Part shown: one piece after another, positions 1-6,062 of the stretch
How positions within the stretch are numbered: the first letter of the stretch is position 1
How the letters are laid out: the number at the start of each line of letters is the position of its first letter
DNA from: an uncultured Burkholderiales bacterium
Lineage (GTDB): Bacteria > Pseudomonadota > Gammaproteobacteria > Burkholderiales > Burkholderiaceae_F
DNA length: 6,135 bases
Direction of reading: 5' to 3'
NCBI GenBank assembly: GCA_903871435.1
Contig: CAIQGU010000397.1
Location: 1 to 6,135, forward strand
Notes under the pieces: generated by a model
What the model saw: the letters and a program-made list of their open reading frames with translations, nothing else
Databases searched by the model: none
What the model was told of the DNA's origin: nothing
Made by a program: the position numbers and the translations under genes

Positions 1-1
1 C

Positions 2-122
2 ACCGGATTCGGAACCCTGAGCATGGCCAATTGCGGGCCTGACACGAACGGCTCGCAGTTCTTCGTATGCACCGCGCCGACTCCGTGGCTAGATGGGGTC
101 CACGTCGTGTTTGGCAAGCTGG
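2..122 (+). CDS. Cyclophilin-type peptidyl-prolyl cis-trans isomerase, internal fragment (foreign to this locus)
   Basis: The reading from base 2 is open at the 5' edge and gives about 41 residues that match the core of cyclophilin [11 protein letters not shown], then [16 protein letters not shown], then [12 protein letters not shown]. In the family this segment includes the active-site strand (the Q and FF of GSQFF) and the WLDG motif whose tryptophan contributes to cyclosporin binding. Cyclophilins catalyse cis-trans isomerisation of X-Pro bonds. The wording (SMANxGPxTNGSQFFxCT, WLDGxHVVFGK) is much closer to eukaryotic CypA than to bacterial PpiA/PpiB, which usually read SMART..PNSATSQFFIN. 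Both the N-terminal half and the final third of the domain are missing. No cyclophilin gene is expected between rpsN and rpsH. The fragment stops resembling cyclophilin at about base 122, where an rpsN-like end begins. It is probably a chimeric join rather than a working gene. The family call is firm; the eukaryotic origin is inference. Confidence 0.75.
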
Positions 123-125
123 TAA
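114..125 (+). CDS. rpsN: Possible last three codons and stop of rpsN (30S protein uS14)
   Basis: GCA AGC TGG TAA reads Ala-Ser-Trp-stop. Bacterial uS14 proteins of this class very commonly end in K-A-S-W, and rpsN is the gene normally placed directly before rpsH in the spc operon. The stop falls 14 nt before the rpsH start, a normal spacing, with the rpsH ribosome binding site in between. Upstream of base 113 this frame no longer looks like uS14 (it reads T-S-C-L), so only the tail remains. Four codons could match by chance. The call rests on their being exactly the expected residues at exactly the expected place. Confidence 0.5.
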
Positions 126-129
126 GGGC

Positions 130-133
130 GGAG
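130..133 (+). promoter_or_regulatory. Ribosome binding site for rpsH
   Basis: GGAG lies six bases before the ATG at 140. It decides the rpsH start in favour of 140 over the in-frame upstream ATG at 23, which belongs to the cyclophilin-like segment and has no Shine-Dalgarno match that I can see. Confidence 0.6.
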
Positions 134-139
134 CCGCAT

Positions 140-556
140 ATGAGCATGAGTGATCCGATTGCCGACATGCTGACGCGTATTCGTAACGCGCAGCGCGTCC
201 AGAAACCCGAAGTGGCCATGCCGTCTTCGAAGCTCAAGGTTGCCATCGCGGAAGTACTCCGCGAAGAAGGCTACATCGAGGGCTTCCAGGTGGCAGGAAC
301 CGCGACGGCCGATGCCAAGCCTGGCGTCCATACCGAACTGCGCATCGGCCTGAAGTACTACGCAGGACGACCGGTCATCGAGCGCCTCGAGCGCGTTTCC
401 CGGCCTGGCCTGCGCATCTATCGCGGCCGCAACGATCTGCCCCAGGTTATGAACGGACTTGGAGTGGCCATCGTATCGACGCCCCAGGGGCTCATGACCG
501 ACCGCAAGGCCCGTACCCAGGGCGTCGGCGGCGAGATCCTCTGCTACGTAGCCTGA
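140..556 (+). CDS. rpsH: 30S ribosomal protein uS8
   Basis: uS8 binds the central domain of 16S rRNA (helix 21 region) early in small-subunit assembly. In E. coli it also represses its own operon by binding the rplE leader, which lies upstream of this window. The protein is 138 residues and starts [18 protein letters not shown], as in betaproteobacteria. The C-terminal family signature is clear at about residues 106-125 ([12 protein letters not shown] followed by LMTDRKAR), and the end GGEILCYVA is typical. Residues about 52-64 ([13 protein letters not shown]) form a loop several residues longer than in the roughly 131-residue betaproteobacterial proteins I recall. The frame is open upstream to the window edge, so an automatic caller could start at 23 and give a 177-residue cyclophilin-S8 fusion. 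The start at 140 is preferred because of GGAG at 130-133 and the conserved N-terminus. rplF follows after 13 nt. Confidence 0.96.
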   Translation: MSMSDPIADMLTRIRNAQRVQKPEVAMPSSKLKVAIAEVLREEGYIEGFQVAGTATADAKPGVHTELRIGLKYYAGRPVIERLERVSRPGLRIYRGRNDLPQVMNGLGVAIVSTPQGLMTDRKARTQGVGGEILCYVA

Positions 557-569
557 TCCGGGGACCGAC

Positions 570-1103
570 ATGTCACGAGTAGCACGTATTCCGGTCACGC
601 TGGCCAAGGGCGTTGAAGCCCAGGTCGGCCCCGACCAGATAGTCATCAAGGGCCCGCAGGGCACCCTCAAGCAGGCGCTTACCGGCCTGGTAAATGTCAC
701 CGTCGCCGAAGGCAAGATCAGCTTTGCCGTCGCCAACGAATCGCGCGAAGCCAAGGCCATGAGCGGCACCCTGCGGGCGCTGGTAGCCGGCATGGTCGAG
801 GGCGTGAGCAAGGGTTTCGAGCGCCGCCTGACGCTGGTCGGCGTGGGCTACCGCGCGCAGGCCCAGGGCGACAAGATCAATCTTTCGCTGGGTTTTTCGC
901 ACCCGGTGGAACACCACATGCCGGCTGGCGTTAAGGTCGAGACGCCCACCCAGACGGAAATCGTCATCAAGGGCGCCGACAAGCAGCGCGTGGGACAGAT
1001 CGCCGCTGAAATCCGTGCCTACCGTCCGCCGGAACCCTACAAGGGCAAGGGCGTGCGTTACGCGAATGAAACCGTGGTCTTGAAAGAGACCAAGAAGAAG
1101 TGA
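570..1103 (+). CDS. rplF: 50S ribosomal protein uL6
   Basis: uL6 sits near the base of the L7/L12 stalk, contacting 23S rRNA around the sarcin-ricin loop, and is needed for late 50S assembly. The 177 residues match the family's usual length and start MSRVARIPV. The two tandem alpha/beta domains are visible: the first covers roughly residues 1-82 ([19 protein letters not shown] and so on) and the second roughly 83-177. The C-terminal signature [11 protein letters not shown] at residues 154-164 is intact, followed by the basic tail KETKKK. A GGGGA run at 560-564 serves as ribosome binding site, six bases from the ATG. The gene lies in the canonical spc position between rpsH (13 nt) and rplR (19 nt), so it is surely co-transcribed with them. 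Nothing in its composition is odd. Confidence 0.97.
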   Translation: MSRVARIPVTLAKGVEAQVGPDQIVIKGPQGTLKQALTGLVNVTVAEGKISFAVANESREAKAMSGTLRALVAGMVEGVSKGFERRLTLVGVGYRAQAQGDKINLSLGFSHPVEHHMPAGVKVETPTQTEIVIKGADKQRVGQIAAEIRAYRPPEPYKGKGVRYANETVVLKETKKK

Positions 1104-1122
1104 ACCTTTCGAGCCCAACGTC

Positions 1123-1491
1123 ATGATCAGCAAGAAACAATCACGACTTCGCCGTGCCCGCGCCACTCGCGCACGTATCGAACTCAACCGCGCACACCGC
1201 CTGACGGTGCACCGCTCCAACCTGCACATCTACGCGGCGGTCATTTCGCCCGAAGGCGATCGGGTACTGGTGTCGGCCTCCACCCTCGAGCAGGAAGTGC
1301 GCAACGAACTCACCGGATCCAAGGGCAATGGCGGCAATGTCGCCGCCGCCAAGCTGATCGGCGCCCGTATCGCCCGCAAGGCAGTAGCTGCCGGCATCGA
1401 GACGGTTGCCTTCGATCGTTCCGGAAACCGTTACCACGGCCGCATCAAGGCGCTGGCGGATGCCGCGCGTGAAGCTGGCCTGAAGCTCTAG
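1123..1491 (+). CDS. rplR: 50S ribosomal protein uL18
   Basis: uL18 binds 5S rRNA together with uL5 and anchors it in the central protuberance of the large subunit. The product is 122 residues, close to the family norm. The N-terminus is strongly basic ([15 protein letters not shown], residues 4-18), as expected for the rRNA-binding extension. [20 protein letters not shown] (residues 29-48) and the conserved [20 protein letters not shown] (residues 97-116) identify the family. The ATG at 1123 is chosen because the protein aligns from its first residues with the usual start (MxKKxSRLRRA). No strong Shine-Dalgarno sequence precedes it, so translation may depend on coupling to rplF, which ends 19 nt upstream. 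The stop TAG overlaps the rpsE ribosome binding site. Confidence 0.96.
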   Translation: MISKKQSRLRRARATRARIELNRAHRLTVHRSNLHIYAAVISPEGDRVLVSASTLEQEVRNELTGSKGNGGNVAAAKLIGARIARKAVAAGIETVAFDRSGNRYHGRIKALADAAREAGLKL

Positions 1492-1494
1492 GAG
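1490..1494 (+). promoter_or_regulatory. Ribosome binding site for rpsE, overlapping the rplR stop
   Basis: AGGAG begins inside the TAG stop codon of rplR and lies eight bases before the rpsE ATG at 1503. This is one of the strongest Shine-Dalgarno matches in the window. Its overlap with the upstream stop suggests translational coupling of uL18 and uS5. Confidence 0.7.
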
Positions 1495-1502
1495 CACCAA
1501 AG

Positions 1503-2021
1503 ATGGCGCGTATTCAACCCAAGAATCTCGGCGAGGCCCGCGACGACGGCATGCGCGAGAAGATGATCGCGGTCAACCGGGTCACGAAGGTGGTCAAGGG
1601 TGGCCGGATTCTCGCTTTTGCCGCACTCACCGTGGTGGGTGACGGCGACGGCCGCATCGGCATGGGCAAGGGCAAGGCGCGCGAAGTGCCGGTTGCCGTG
1701 CAAAAAGCCATGGAACGCGCCCGCCGCGGCCTGGGTCGCATCCCGCTGCGCAACGGCACCGTCCAGCACACCGTCTACGCCAAGCACGGCGCTGCCAAGG
1801 TCATGCTGGCGCCGGCGGCGGAGGGTGCCGGCATCATCGCCGGCGGCCCGCTGCGTGCCATTTTCGATGTGATGGGCGTGCACAACGTGGTTGCCAAGTC
1901 GCACGGCTCCACCAATCCGTACAACATGGTCCGTGCCACGATCAAGGCGCTGGAAAAGCTGCGCACCCCCGCCGAAATTGCCGCTAAGCGCGGCAAGACG
2001 GTAGAAGAAATCCTGGGCTGA
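1503..2021 (+). CDS. rpsE: 30S ribosomal protein uS5
   Basis: uS5 lies at the mRNA entrance and decoding side of the 30S subunit. With uS4 it influences decoding accuracy and mRNA unwinding. The length of 172 residues equals that usual for betaproteobacteria. The N-terminal double-stranded-RNA-binding-like domain is evident from about residue 20, with [12 protein letters not shown] (24-35) and [20 protein letters not shown] (41-60). The GMGKGKA form is typical of betaproteobacteria, where E. coli has GFGYGKA. The C-terminal domain carries [12 protein letters not shown] (109-120) and [12 protein letters not shown] (135-146). The VVKGGR loop, where spectinomycin-resistance changes are known in other species, looks wild type. 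The start is fixed by AGGAG at 1490-1494. rpmD follows after only 4 nt. Confidence 0.97.
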   Translation: MARIQPKNLGEARDDGMREKMIAVNRVTKVVKGGRILAFAALTVVGDGDGRIGMGKGKAREVPVAVQKAMERARRGLGRIPLRNGTVQHTVYAKHGAAKVMLAPAAEGAGIIAGGPLRAIFDVMGVHNVVAKSHGSTNPYNMVRATIKALEKLRTPAEIAAKRGKTVEEILG

Positions 2022-2025
2022 AACC

Positions 2026-2226
2026 ATGACTGCCACTGCAAAGACCGCCCCTGGCAAGACCGTGAAGGTCACGCTCGTCAAGAGCGTCGCCGGCACGAAG
2101 TCGGACCATCGTGCCACCGTCATCGGACTCGGCCTGGGCCGCATCAACAGTTCCAGCGTCCTGGAAGACACGCCTTCCGTGCGCGGCATGATCAACAAGG
2201 TTTCCTACCTCCTGCGGGTAGGCTGA
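2026..2226 (+). CDS. rpmD: 50S ribosomal protein uL30
   Basis: uL30 is a small protein of the large subunit, absent from several bacterial phyla but usual in proteobacteria. The 66 residues contain the ferredoxin-like core: [10 protein letters not shown] (11-20), [16 protein letters not shown] (28-43) and [19 protein letters not shown] (47-65). The conserved EDTP and RGMIN motifs are present. The core begins at residue 11, so the protein carries a short Thr/Ala-rich N-terminal extension ([10 protein letters not shown]) that E. coli L30 (59 residues) lacks. No in-frame ATG, GTG or TTG close to the core offers an obviously better start, and the ATG at 2026 lies 4 nt after the rpsE stop, which favours coupled translation. 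No good Shine-Dalgarno sequence of its own is seen. Confidence 0.94.
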   Translation: MTATAKTAPGKTVKVTLVKSVAGTKSDHRATVIGLGLGRINSSSVLEDTPSVRGMINKVSYLLRVG

Positions 2227-2247
2227 TAACGGAATCGGAAAACGGCT

Positions 2248-2682
2248 ATGCGTCTTAACACCATCAAGTCTGCACCGGGCGCCAAGAGCGCGCGTCACCG
2301 CGTGGGCCGCGGCATCGGCAGCGGCTGGGGCAAGACCGCCGGCCGCGGGCACAAGGGCCAAAAGTCCCGTTCCGGCGGCTTCCACAAGGTTGGCTTCGAG
2401 GGCGGCCAGATGCCCCTGCAGCGTCGCCTGCCCAAGCGCGGTTTTACCTCGCTTACGCGCCGCTACATCGCCACCGTGCGCCTCCACGACCTGCAGCACC
2501 TGGGCGTCGACGAAGTCGATCTGCTCACGCTGATCCACGCCGGCATCGTCCCCACGCTGACGCAGGGCGCCCGCATCGTCAATACCGGCGCGCTTTCCCG
2601 CGCGGTCAAGGTGCGCGGCATCGGCACTACGCCCGGCGCGCGCGCTGCCATTGAAGCCGCTGGCGGCTCGGTGGCCGAATAA
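2248..2682 (+). CDS. rplO: 50S ribosomal protein uL15
   Basis: uL15 is a late-assembling 50S protein whose long basic N-terminal tail penetrates 23S rRNA. The length, 144 residues, matches proteobacterial L15. The glycine- and lysine-rich tail is obvious: [20 protein letters not shown] (18-37), then [20 protein letters not shown] (38-57). The globular C-terminal domain ends in the family signature [20 protein letters not shown] (121-140). Compared with E. coli, loop residues 126-129 read GTTP. The ATG at 2248 agrees with the conserved start MRLNTI. Upstream GGAA sequences (2231-2234, 2237-2240) are weak ribosome binding sites. The gene lies 21 nt after rpmD and 44 nt before secY, the normal spc arrangement. 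Confidence 0.97.
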   Translation: MRLNTIKSAPGAKSARHRVGRGIGSGWGKTAGRGHKGQKSRSGGFHKVGFEGGQMPLQRRLPKRGFTSLTRRYIATVRLHDLQHLGVDEVDLLTLIHAGIVPTLTQGARIVNTGALSRAVKVRGIGTTPGARAAIEAAGGSVAE

Positions 2683-2726
2683 ACCGCGCAACTGCGCAAT
2701 AACCAGAGACGGAACCGGAAACCAAC

Positions 2727-4055
2727 GTGGCTACGCAGCAGGGCAATCTGGCCAACAGCGGCAAGTACACCGACCTCAAGCGCCGGGCGATCTTCCTCGT
2801 CCTCGCGCTGGTGGTGTATCGCCTGGGAACGCACATTCCCGTGCCGCTCATCGACCCTGACCAGTTCCGCCAGGCCTTCGCGTCGCAGCAGGCCGGCATC
2901 CTGGGTCTGCTCAACATGTTCTCGGGCGGGGCTTTGTCGCGCTTCTCGATCTTCTCCATCGGGATCATGCCGTACATTTCGGCGTCGATCATCATGCAGA
3001 TGCTGACCTACGTGCTGCCTTCGCTCGAAGCGCTGCGCAAGGAAGGCGAGTCCGGCCGCCGCAAGGTTACCCAGTACACCCGCTACGCCACCGTTGCCCT
3101 GGCCACGGTGCAGTCCTACCTGGCCATCCTGGCGATTGAATCCGTTCCCAACCTGGCCATCGAACCGGGTCTGCTGTTCCGCTTCATCGGCGTCGTGTCG
3201 CTGGTCACGGGGTGCATGTTCCTCATGTGGCTGGGCGAGCAGATCACCGAGCGCGGCCTGGGCAATGGGATTTCCATCGTTATTTTCTCCGGCATCGTCG
3301 CGGGCCTGCCCAGTGCCATGGCGCGGCTGTTCGAACTCGTCAGCAATGGCGCCCTGCCGTACCTCGCCTTCTTCGTCATCGCCCTGCTGGTCGTCGGCGT
3401 GACCGGCGCAGTCGTGTTCGTCGAGCGTGGCCAGCGGCGCATCCTGGTCAATTACGCCAAGCGCCAGGTGGGCAACAAGGTGTACGGCGGCCAGAGCTCC
3501 TACCTGCCGCTCAAGCTCAACATGTCCGGCGTCATTCCGCCTATCTTCGCCTCGTCCATCGTGCTGTTTCCGGCCACGATCGCGGGCTGGTTTACCGGCG
3601 GCGACGGCACGCGCTGGATACGCGATCTGGCGGCGTCGCTCGCCCACGGACAGCCGCTGTATCTCATCCTGTATGCATCGCTCATCGTCTTCTTCTGCTT
3701 CTTCTACACGGCGCTCGTGTTCAACAGCAAGGAGCAGGCGGACAACCTCAAGAAGAGCGGTGCGTTTGTCCCCGGCATCCGTCCCGGCGAGCAGACCGCT
3801 CGCTATATCGACAAGATCTTGCTGCGCCTGACGCTGGCCGGCGCCATCTACATCACGGGCGTGTGCCTTGTTCCGGAATTCCTGTATCTGCGCTGGTCCG
3901 TACCGTTCTATTTCGGCGGAACGTCCCTGTTGATCGTCGTGGTCGTCACGATGGACTTCATGGCACAGGTACAGGCCTACCTCATGACACACCAGTATGA
4001 GTCGTTGCTCAAGAAGGCCAACTTCCGGGGCGGCACACCTGGGATGACACGGTAG
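2727..4055 (+). CDS. secY: Protein translocase channel subunit SecY (GTG start)
   Basis: SecY forms the inner-membrane channel of the SecYEG translocon, through which SecA-driven secretory proteins and ribosome-bound membrane proteins pass. The 442 residues match E. coli length (443). Ten hydrophobic segments can be followed, starting near residues 21-38, with the plug and second helix in [18 protein letters not shown] (57-74) and [16 protein letters not shown] (78-93). [15 protein letters not shown] (169-183) is the conserved fourth-to-fifth helix stretch. The cytoplasmic C5 loop reads [18 protein letters not shown], and its arginine at about 352 corresponds to the residue needed for SecA function in E. 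coli. The start is GTG, with GGAA at 2717-2720 six bases upstream, and fits the usual N-terminus (MATxQ). The stop is 2 nt before infA, so the two are probably coupled. It is intact and typical. Confidence 0.97.
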   Translation: MATQQGNLANSGKYTDLKRRAIFLVLALVVYRLGTHIPVPLIDPDQFRQAFASQQAGILGLLNMFSGGALSRFSIFSIGIMPYISASIIMQMLTYVLPSLEALRKEGESGRRKVTQYTRYATVALATVQSYLAILAIESVPNLAIEPGLLFRFIGVVSLVTGCMFLMWLGEQITERGLGNGISIVIFSGIVAGLPSAMARLFELVSNGALPYLAFFVIALLVVGVTGAVVFVERGQRRILVNYAKRQVGNKVYGGQSSYLPLKLNMSGVIPPIFASSIVLFPATIAGWFTGGDGTRWIRDLAASLAHGQPLYLILYASLIVFFCFFYTALVFNSKEQADNLKKSGAFVPGIRPGEQTARYIDKILLRLTLAGAIYITGVCLVPEFLYLRWSVPFYFGGTSLLIVVVVTMDFMAQVQAYLMTHQYESLLKKANFRGGTPGMTR

Positions 4056-4057
4056 CG

Positions 4058-4276
4058 ATGGCGCGAGACGACGTTATCCAGATGCAGGGGGAGATCACCG
4101 AGAATCTCCCGAACGCGACATTCCGCGTGAAGCTCGAGAACGGCCATGTCGTGCTCGGGCATATATCGGGCAAGATGCGCATGCACTACATCCGCATCCT
4201 GCCGGGCGACAAGGTAACGGTGGAACTCACGCCGTACGACCTGTCCCGGGCCAGGATCGTTTTCCGCGCCAAGTAG
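4058..4276 (+). CDS. infA: Translation initiation factor IF-1
   Basis: IF1 binds the 30S A site during initiation and works with IF2 and IF3 to select the initiator tRNA and start codon. The 72 residues are the normal bacterial length and make a single S1-like OB fold. The sequence is nearly that of other betaproteobacteria: [20 protein letters not shown] (2-21), [20 protein letters not shown] (22-41), and the end [12 protein letters not shown] (61-72). The ATG lies 2 nt after the secY stop. I see no separate ribosome binding site other than purines within the secY end, which implies coupling. An infA gene here, between secY and rpmJ, is the arrangement known in betaproteobacteria and many Gram-positives. 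In E. coli infA lies elsewhere on the chromosome. Some betaproteobacteria carry a second infA copy, which cannot be judged from this window. Confidence 0.97.
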   Translation: MARDDVIQMQGEITENLPNATFRVKLENGHVVLGHISGKMRMHYIRILPGDKVTVELTPYDLSRARIVFRAK

Positions 4277-4296
4277 GCGCAGGTTGGGAGCAAGAC

Positions 4297-4410
4297 ATGA
4301 AAGTAATGGCGTCGGTAAAGAAAATGTGCCGCAAGTGCAAGGTCATCAAGCGCAAGCGGGTGGTGCGGGTGATCTGCAGCGATCCGCGTCATAAGCAGCG
4401 CCAAGGGTAG
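4297..4410 (+). CDS. rpmJ: 50S ribosomal protein bL36, zinc-binding form
   Basis: This short gene (37 residues) encodes the smallest large-subunit protein, which sits near the GTPase-associated region of 23S rRNA. The sequence begins [20 protein letters not shown] and ends [15 protein letters not shown]. Cys11, Cys14, Cys27 and His32 make the complete CxxC...C...H zinc site, so this is the zinc-dependent (C+) type, not the zinc-free paralogue induced under zinc limitation. GGGAG at 4286-4290, six bases before the ATG at 4297, fixes the start over the in-frame ATG at 4306. MKVMASVK is also the usual betaproteobacterial N-terminus. It is the last spc gene here, 20 nt after infA. The next gene is 77 nt away across a palindromic repeat. 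Confidence 0.96.
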   Translation: MKVMASVKKMCRKCKVIKRKRVVRVICSDPRHKQRQG

Positions 4411-4427
4411 TCAGTCTACTAACGAGA

Positions 4428-4464
4428 CCCTCACCCCCGCCCCTCTCCCGAGGGGAGAGGGGAG
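4428..4464. repeat. Palindromic intergenic repeat-like element in the alpha-operon leader
   Basis: The rpmJ-rpsM gap contains CCCTCACCCCCG (4428-4439) followed by a perfect 10-bp inverted repeat: CCCCTCTCCC at 4440-4449 and GGGAGAGGGG at 4453-4462, with a three-base loop. The wording (CCCTCACCCC, then CCCCTCTCCC and its complement) resembles an intergenic palindrome that recurs in many high-GC proteobacterial genomes. That resemblance is from memory and was not searched. As RNA it would form a very stable hairpin. There is no run of T after it (ATTAGAGAGAAAG follows), so it is not a classical intrinsic terminator, although partial attenuation between rpmJ and rpsM is possible. One strand is almost pure pyrimidine and the other almost pure purine. 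Confidence 0.65.
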
Positions 4465-4487
4465 ATTAGAGAGAAAGATTCAAAGAT

Positions 4488-4856
4488 ATGGCACGTATAG
4501 CCGGTATCAATATCCCGCCCCACCAGCACGCCGAGATCGGCCTGACAGCCATCTATGGCATTGGCCGCGCGCGCTCGCGCGCCATCCTGGACGCTGTCAA
4601 GGTGGCGTACAGCCGCAAGGTCAAGGAACTCACGGACGCTGAACTCGAGCGCATTCGCGAAGCCGTTGGCCGTTTTACGGTTGAGGGCGACCTGCGCCGC
4701 GAAATCCAGCTCTCGATCAAGCGTCTCATCGACCTGAGCTGCTACCGCGGGTTGCGCCATCGCCGCGGACTGCCGGTGCGCGGACAGCGCACGCGCACCA
4801 ATGCCCGTACCCGCAAGGGTCCGCGCAAGGCCGGCGTATCGCTCAAGAAGGGCTGA
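4488..4856 (+). CDS. rpsM: 30S ribosomal protein uS13
   Basis: uS13 is located in the head of the 30S subunit. It forms inter-subunit bridges with 23S rRNA and uL5, and its basic tail reaches the A- and P-site tRNAs. The product is 122 residues, starting [20 protein letters not shown] with the family's conserved AIYGIG (21-26). The C-terminal signature [20 protein letters not shown] (85-104) is followed by [12 protein letters not shown]. Residues 38-44 (KVAYSRK) differ from the more usual NIA/GIxxxxK wording but keep the length. The gene starts the alpha block. Its leader lacks a good Shine-Dalgarno sequence close to the ATG; the nearest purine-rich stretch is GAGAGAAAGA at about 4470-4479, a little far away. 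The palindromic repeat ends 25 nt upstream. In E. coli the S4 repressor target lies in this leader; here no such pseudoknot can be recognised by eye. Confidence 0.96.
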   Translation: MARIAGINIPPHQHAEIGLTAIYGIGRARSRAILDAVKVAYSRKVKELTDAELERIREAVGRFTVEGDLRREIQLSIKRLIDLSCYRGLRHRRGLPVRGQRTRTNARTRKGPRKAGVSLKKG

Positions 4857-4936
4857 TCGGCGCCGACCGCGCCCGCCGCTCCTTGCAAAGAACCGCCGCA
4901 CACAACCGAATCAGCTGAAATCCGAGGCACCAAAGC
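4857..4936. other. Spacer between rpsM and rpsK
   Basis: This 80-nt non-coding gap is longer than usual for an alpha operon. It opens with a perfect 10-bp palindrome TCGGCGCCGA (4857-4866) directly after the rpsM stop. It also holds GAGG at 4924-4927, nine bases before the rpsK ATG, as its ribosome binding site. TTGCAA near 4883 has no convincing -10 partner at the right distance, so I call no promoter. No terminator or repeat of longer length is seen. Confidence 0.5.
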
Positions 4937-5350
4937 ATGGCAACCAGAGCACCGACTCCGCAGCAACTTGCCGCACAACGCGCGCGCAAGAAGGTCAAGA
5001 AGAACGTCGCGGAGGGCATCGCCCATATTCATGCTTCGTTCAACAACACCATCATCACCATCACGGATCGCCAGGGTAATGCGCTTTCCTGGGCTACCAG
5101 TGGCGGCGCCGGCTTCAAGGGCTCGCGCAAGTCCACGCCGTTCGCGGCGCAGGTGGCTGCAGAAGCGGCAGGGCGGGCAGCGCTGGAGTGTGGTGTCAAG
5201 AACCTCGAAGTGCGGATCAAGGGCCCTGGTCCTGGCCGCGAGTCCTCGGTGCGTGCCCTTAACGCCTGTGGGTTCCGCATTGCTTCCATCCAGGACATCA
5301 CGCCGGTTCCCCACAACGGTTGCCGTGCACCCAAGCGCCGCCGTGTCTGA
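4937..5350 (+). CDS. rpsK: 30S ribosomal protein uS11
   Basis: uS11 sits on the 30S platform, where it helps form the E-site mRNA channel near the Shine-Dalgarno duplex. The protein is 137 residues. From residue 17 it is highly conserved: [20 protein letters not shown] (17-36), [20 protein letters not shown] (43-62), [17 protein letters not shown] (64-80), the loop [18 protein letters not shown] (92-109), and the end [17 protein letters not shown] (121-137). The N-terminal tail ([16 protein letters not shown]) is somewhat longer and more Gln/Ala-rich than in the relatives I recall, and this region is variable in the family. In E. coli the Asn of the PHNGCR segment is converted to isoaspartate. 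Both the N and the G are present here (residues 126-128... of PHNGCR, 125-130). GAGG at 4924-4927 supports the start. The following spacer to rpsD is 88 nt. Confidence 0.96.
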   Translation: MATRAPTPQQLAAQRARKKVKKNVAEGIAHIHASFNNTIITITDRQGNALSWATSGGAGFKGSRKSTPFAAQVAAEAAGRAALECGVKNLEVRIKGPGPGRESSVRALNACGFRIASIQDITPVPHNGCRAPKRRRV

Positions 5351-5438
5351 TCCGCGCCGCTACGAAGAATCTCCAATGGGATTCGACAACCTCATAACGA
5401 CGCCAATTCTGGCTCTTACGGCTTAATAGGAAATCGAC
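5351..5438. other. Spacer between rpsK and rpsD with a chance-sized reading frame
   Basis: This 88-nt gap is visibly richer in A and T than the genes around it. It contains a 16-codon frame (5376-5426, MGFDNLITTPILALTA) with only a weak GAAGAA upstream. Its codon use (ATA, ATT, ACG) is unlike the neighbours. I do not claim it as a gene. AGGA at 5428-5431, seven bases before the rpsD ATG, is the rpsD ribosome binding site. No hairpin or promoter stands out. Confidence 0.45.
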
Positions 5439-6062
5439 ATGGCTCGCTACACCGGAGCAAAGCTCAAGTTATCGCGACGCGAAGGCACCGACCTCTTCCT
5501 CAAGAGCGCGCGCCGCACCCTGGACTCGAAATGCAAGGCCGACAGCAAGCCGGGCCAGCACGGCCGCATGTCCGGCTCGCGCACTTCCGACTACGGCGTG
5601 CAGCTGCGCGAGAAGCAGAAGGTCAAGCGCACCTACGGCGTGCTGGAGCGGCAGTTCCGCCGCTACTTCGCCGAAGCCGAGCGCCGTCGCGGCAACACCG
5701 GCGCCAACCTCATTGCCATTCTCGAGTCGCGCCTGGACAACGTCGTCTATCGCATGGGCTTTGGCTCGACCCGCGCCGAGGCACGCCAGCTGGTGTCGCA
5801 CTGCGCCATCGAAGTCAATGGCAAGGTGGTCAACATCTCCTCCATGCTGCTCGACGCCGGCGACCAGATCTCCGTGCGCGAAGCAGCGAAGAAGCAGACC
5901 CGCGTGACCGACGCCCTGCAACTGGCAGGCCAGAGCGGTTTCCCTTCGTGGGTTGACGTGGATACGACCAAACTGGTTGGCAAGTTCAAGGCGGTTCCCG
6001 ACCGCTCCGAAGTGGCCCAGGACATCAACGAGTCGCTGGTCGTCGAACTCTATTCGCGCTAG
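5439..6062 (+). CDS. rpsD: 30S ribosomal protein uS4
   Basis: uS4 is a primary 16S rRNA binder that nucleates assembly of the 30S body. With uS5 it lines the mRNA entrance and affects decoding accuracy. In E. coli it is also the autogenous repressor of the alpha operon. The 207 residues match betaproteobacterial S4. The N-terminal part ([20 protein letters not shown]) is followed by a basic stretch. It has one Cys at residue 32 and lacks the zinc-ribbon cysteines found in some other bacteria. The S4 RNA-binding domain starts near residue 97 with [20 protein letters not shown] (97-116), followed by [17 protein letters not shown] (117-133). The end [10 protein letters not shown] is typical. AGGA at 5428-5431 supports the start. 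The TAG stop overlaps the left arm of a GC-rich hairpin. rpoA would normally come next but does not start within the window. Confidence 0.97.
   Translation: MARYTGAKLKLSRREGTDLFLKSARRTLDSKCKADSKPGQHGRMSGSRTSDYGVQLREKQKVKRTYGVLERQFRRYFAEAERRRGNTGANLIAILESRLDNVVYRMGFGSTRAEARQLVSHCAIEVNGKVVNISSMLLDAGDQISVREAAKKQTRVTDALQLAGQSGFPSWVDVDTTKLVGKFKAVPDRSEVAQDINESLVVELYSR

Noticed and set aside
118..126. CTG|GTAAGG after the cyclophilin segment looks like a eukaryotic 5' splice site
   Set aside because: The bases are fully explained as TGG TAA, the end of rpsN, followed by the rpsH leader. One donor-like hexamer is weak evidence, and everything downstream is bacterial.
2463..3992. A 509-codon open frame on the minus strand opposite rplO and secY
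   Set aside because: It is a shadow of the high-GC sense genes. Its translation is a charged, His/Gln/Asp-rich low-complexity sequence with no recognisable domain, while the + strand encodes clear uL15 and SecY.
4440..4462. Hairpin before rpsM as an intrinsic terminator of the spc operon
   Set aside because: No T run follows the stem, and no promoter for rpsM can be seen downstream, so full termination here would leave essential genes unexpressed.
4883..4912. TTGCAA as a -35 box of a promoter before rpsK
   Set aside because: The sequence 17 bases on (CCGAAT) is not a credible -10 box, and rpsK lies inside a continuous operon.
4969..5427. A 152-codon alternative frame overlapping rpsK and reaching into the rpsD spacer
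   Set aside because: It is a frame-shifted reading of rpsK, rich in Ser and Arg, without family resemblance.
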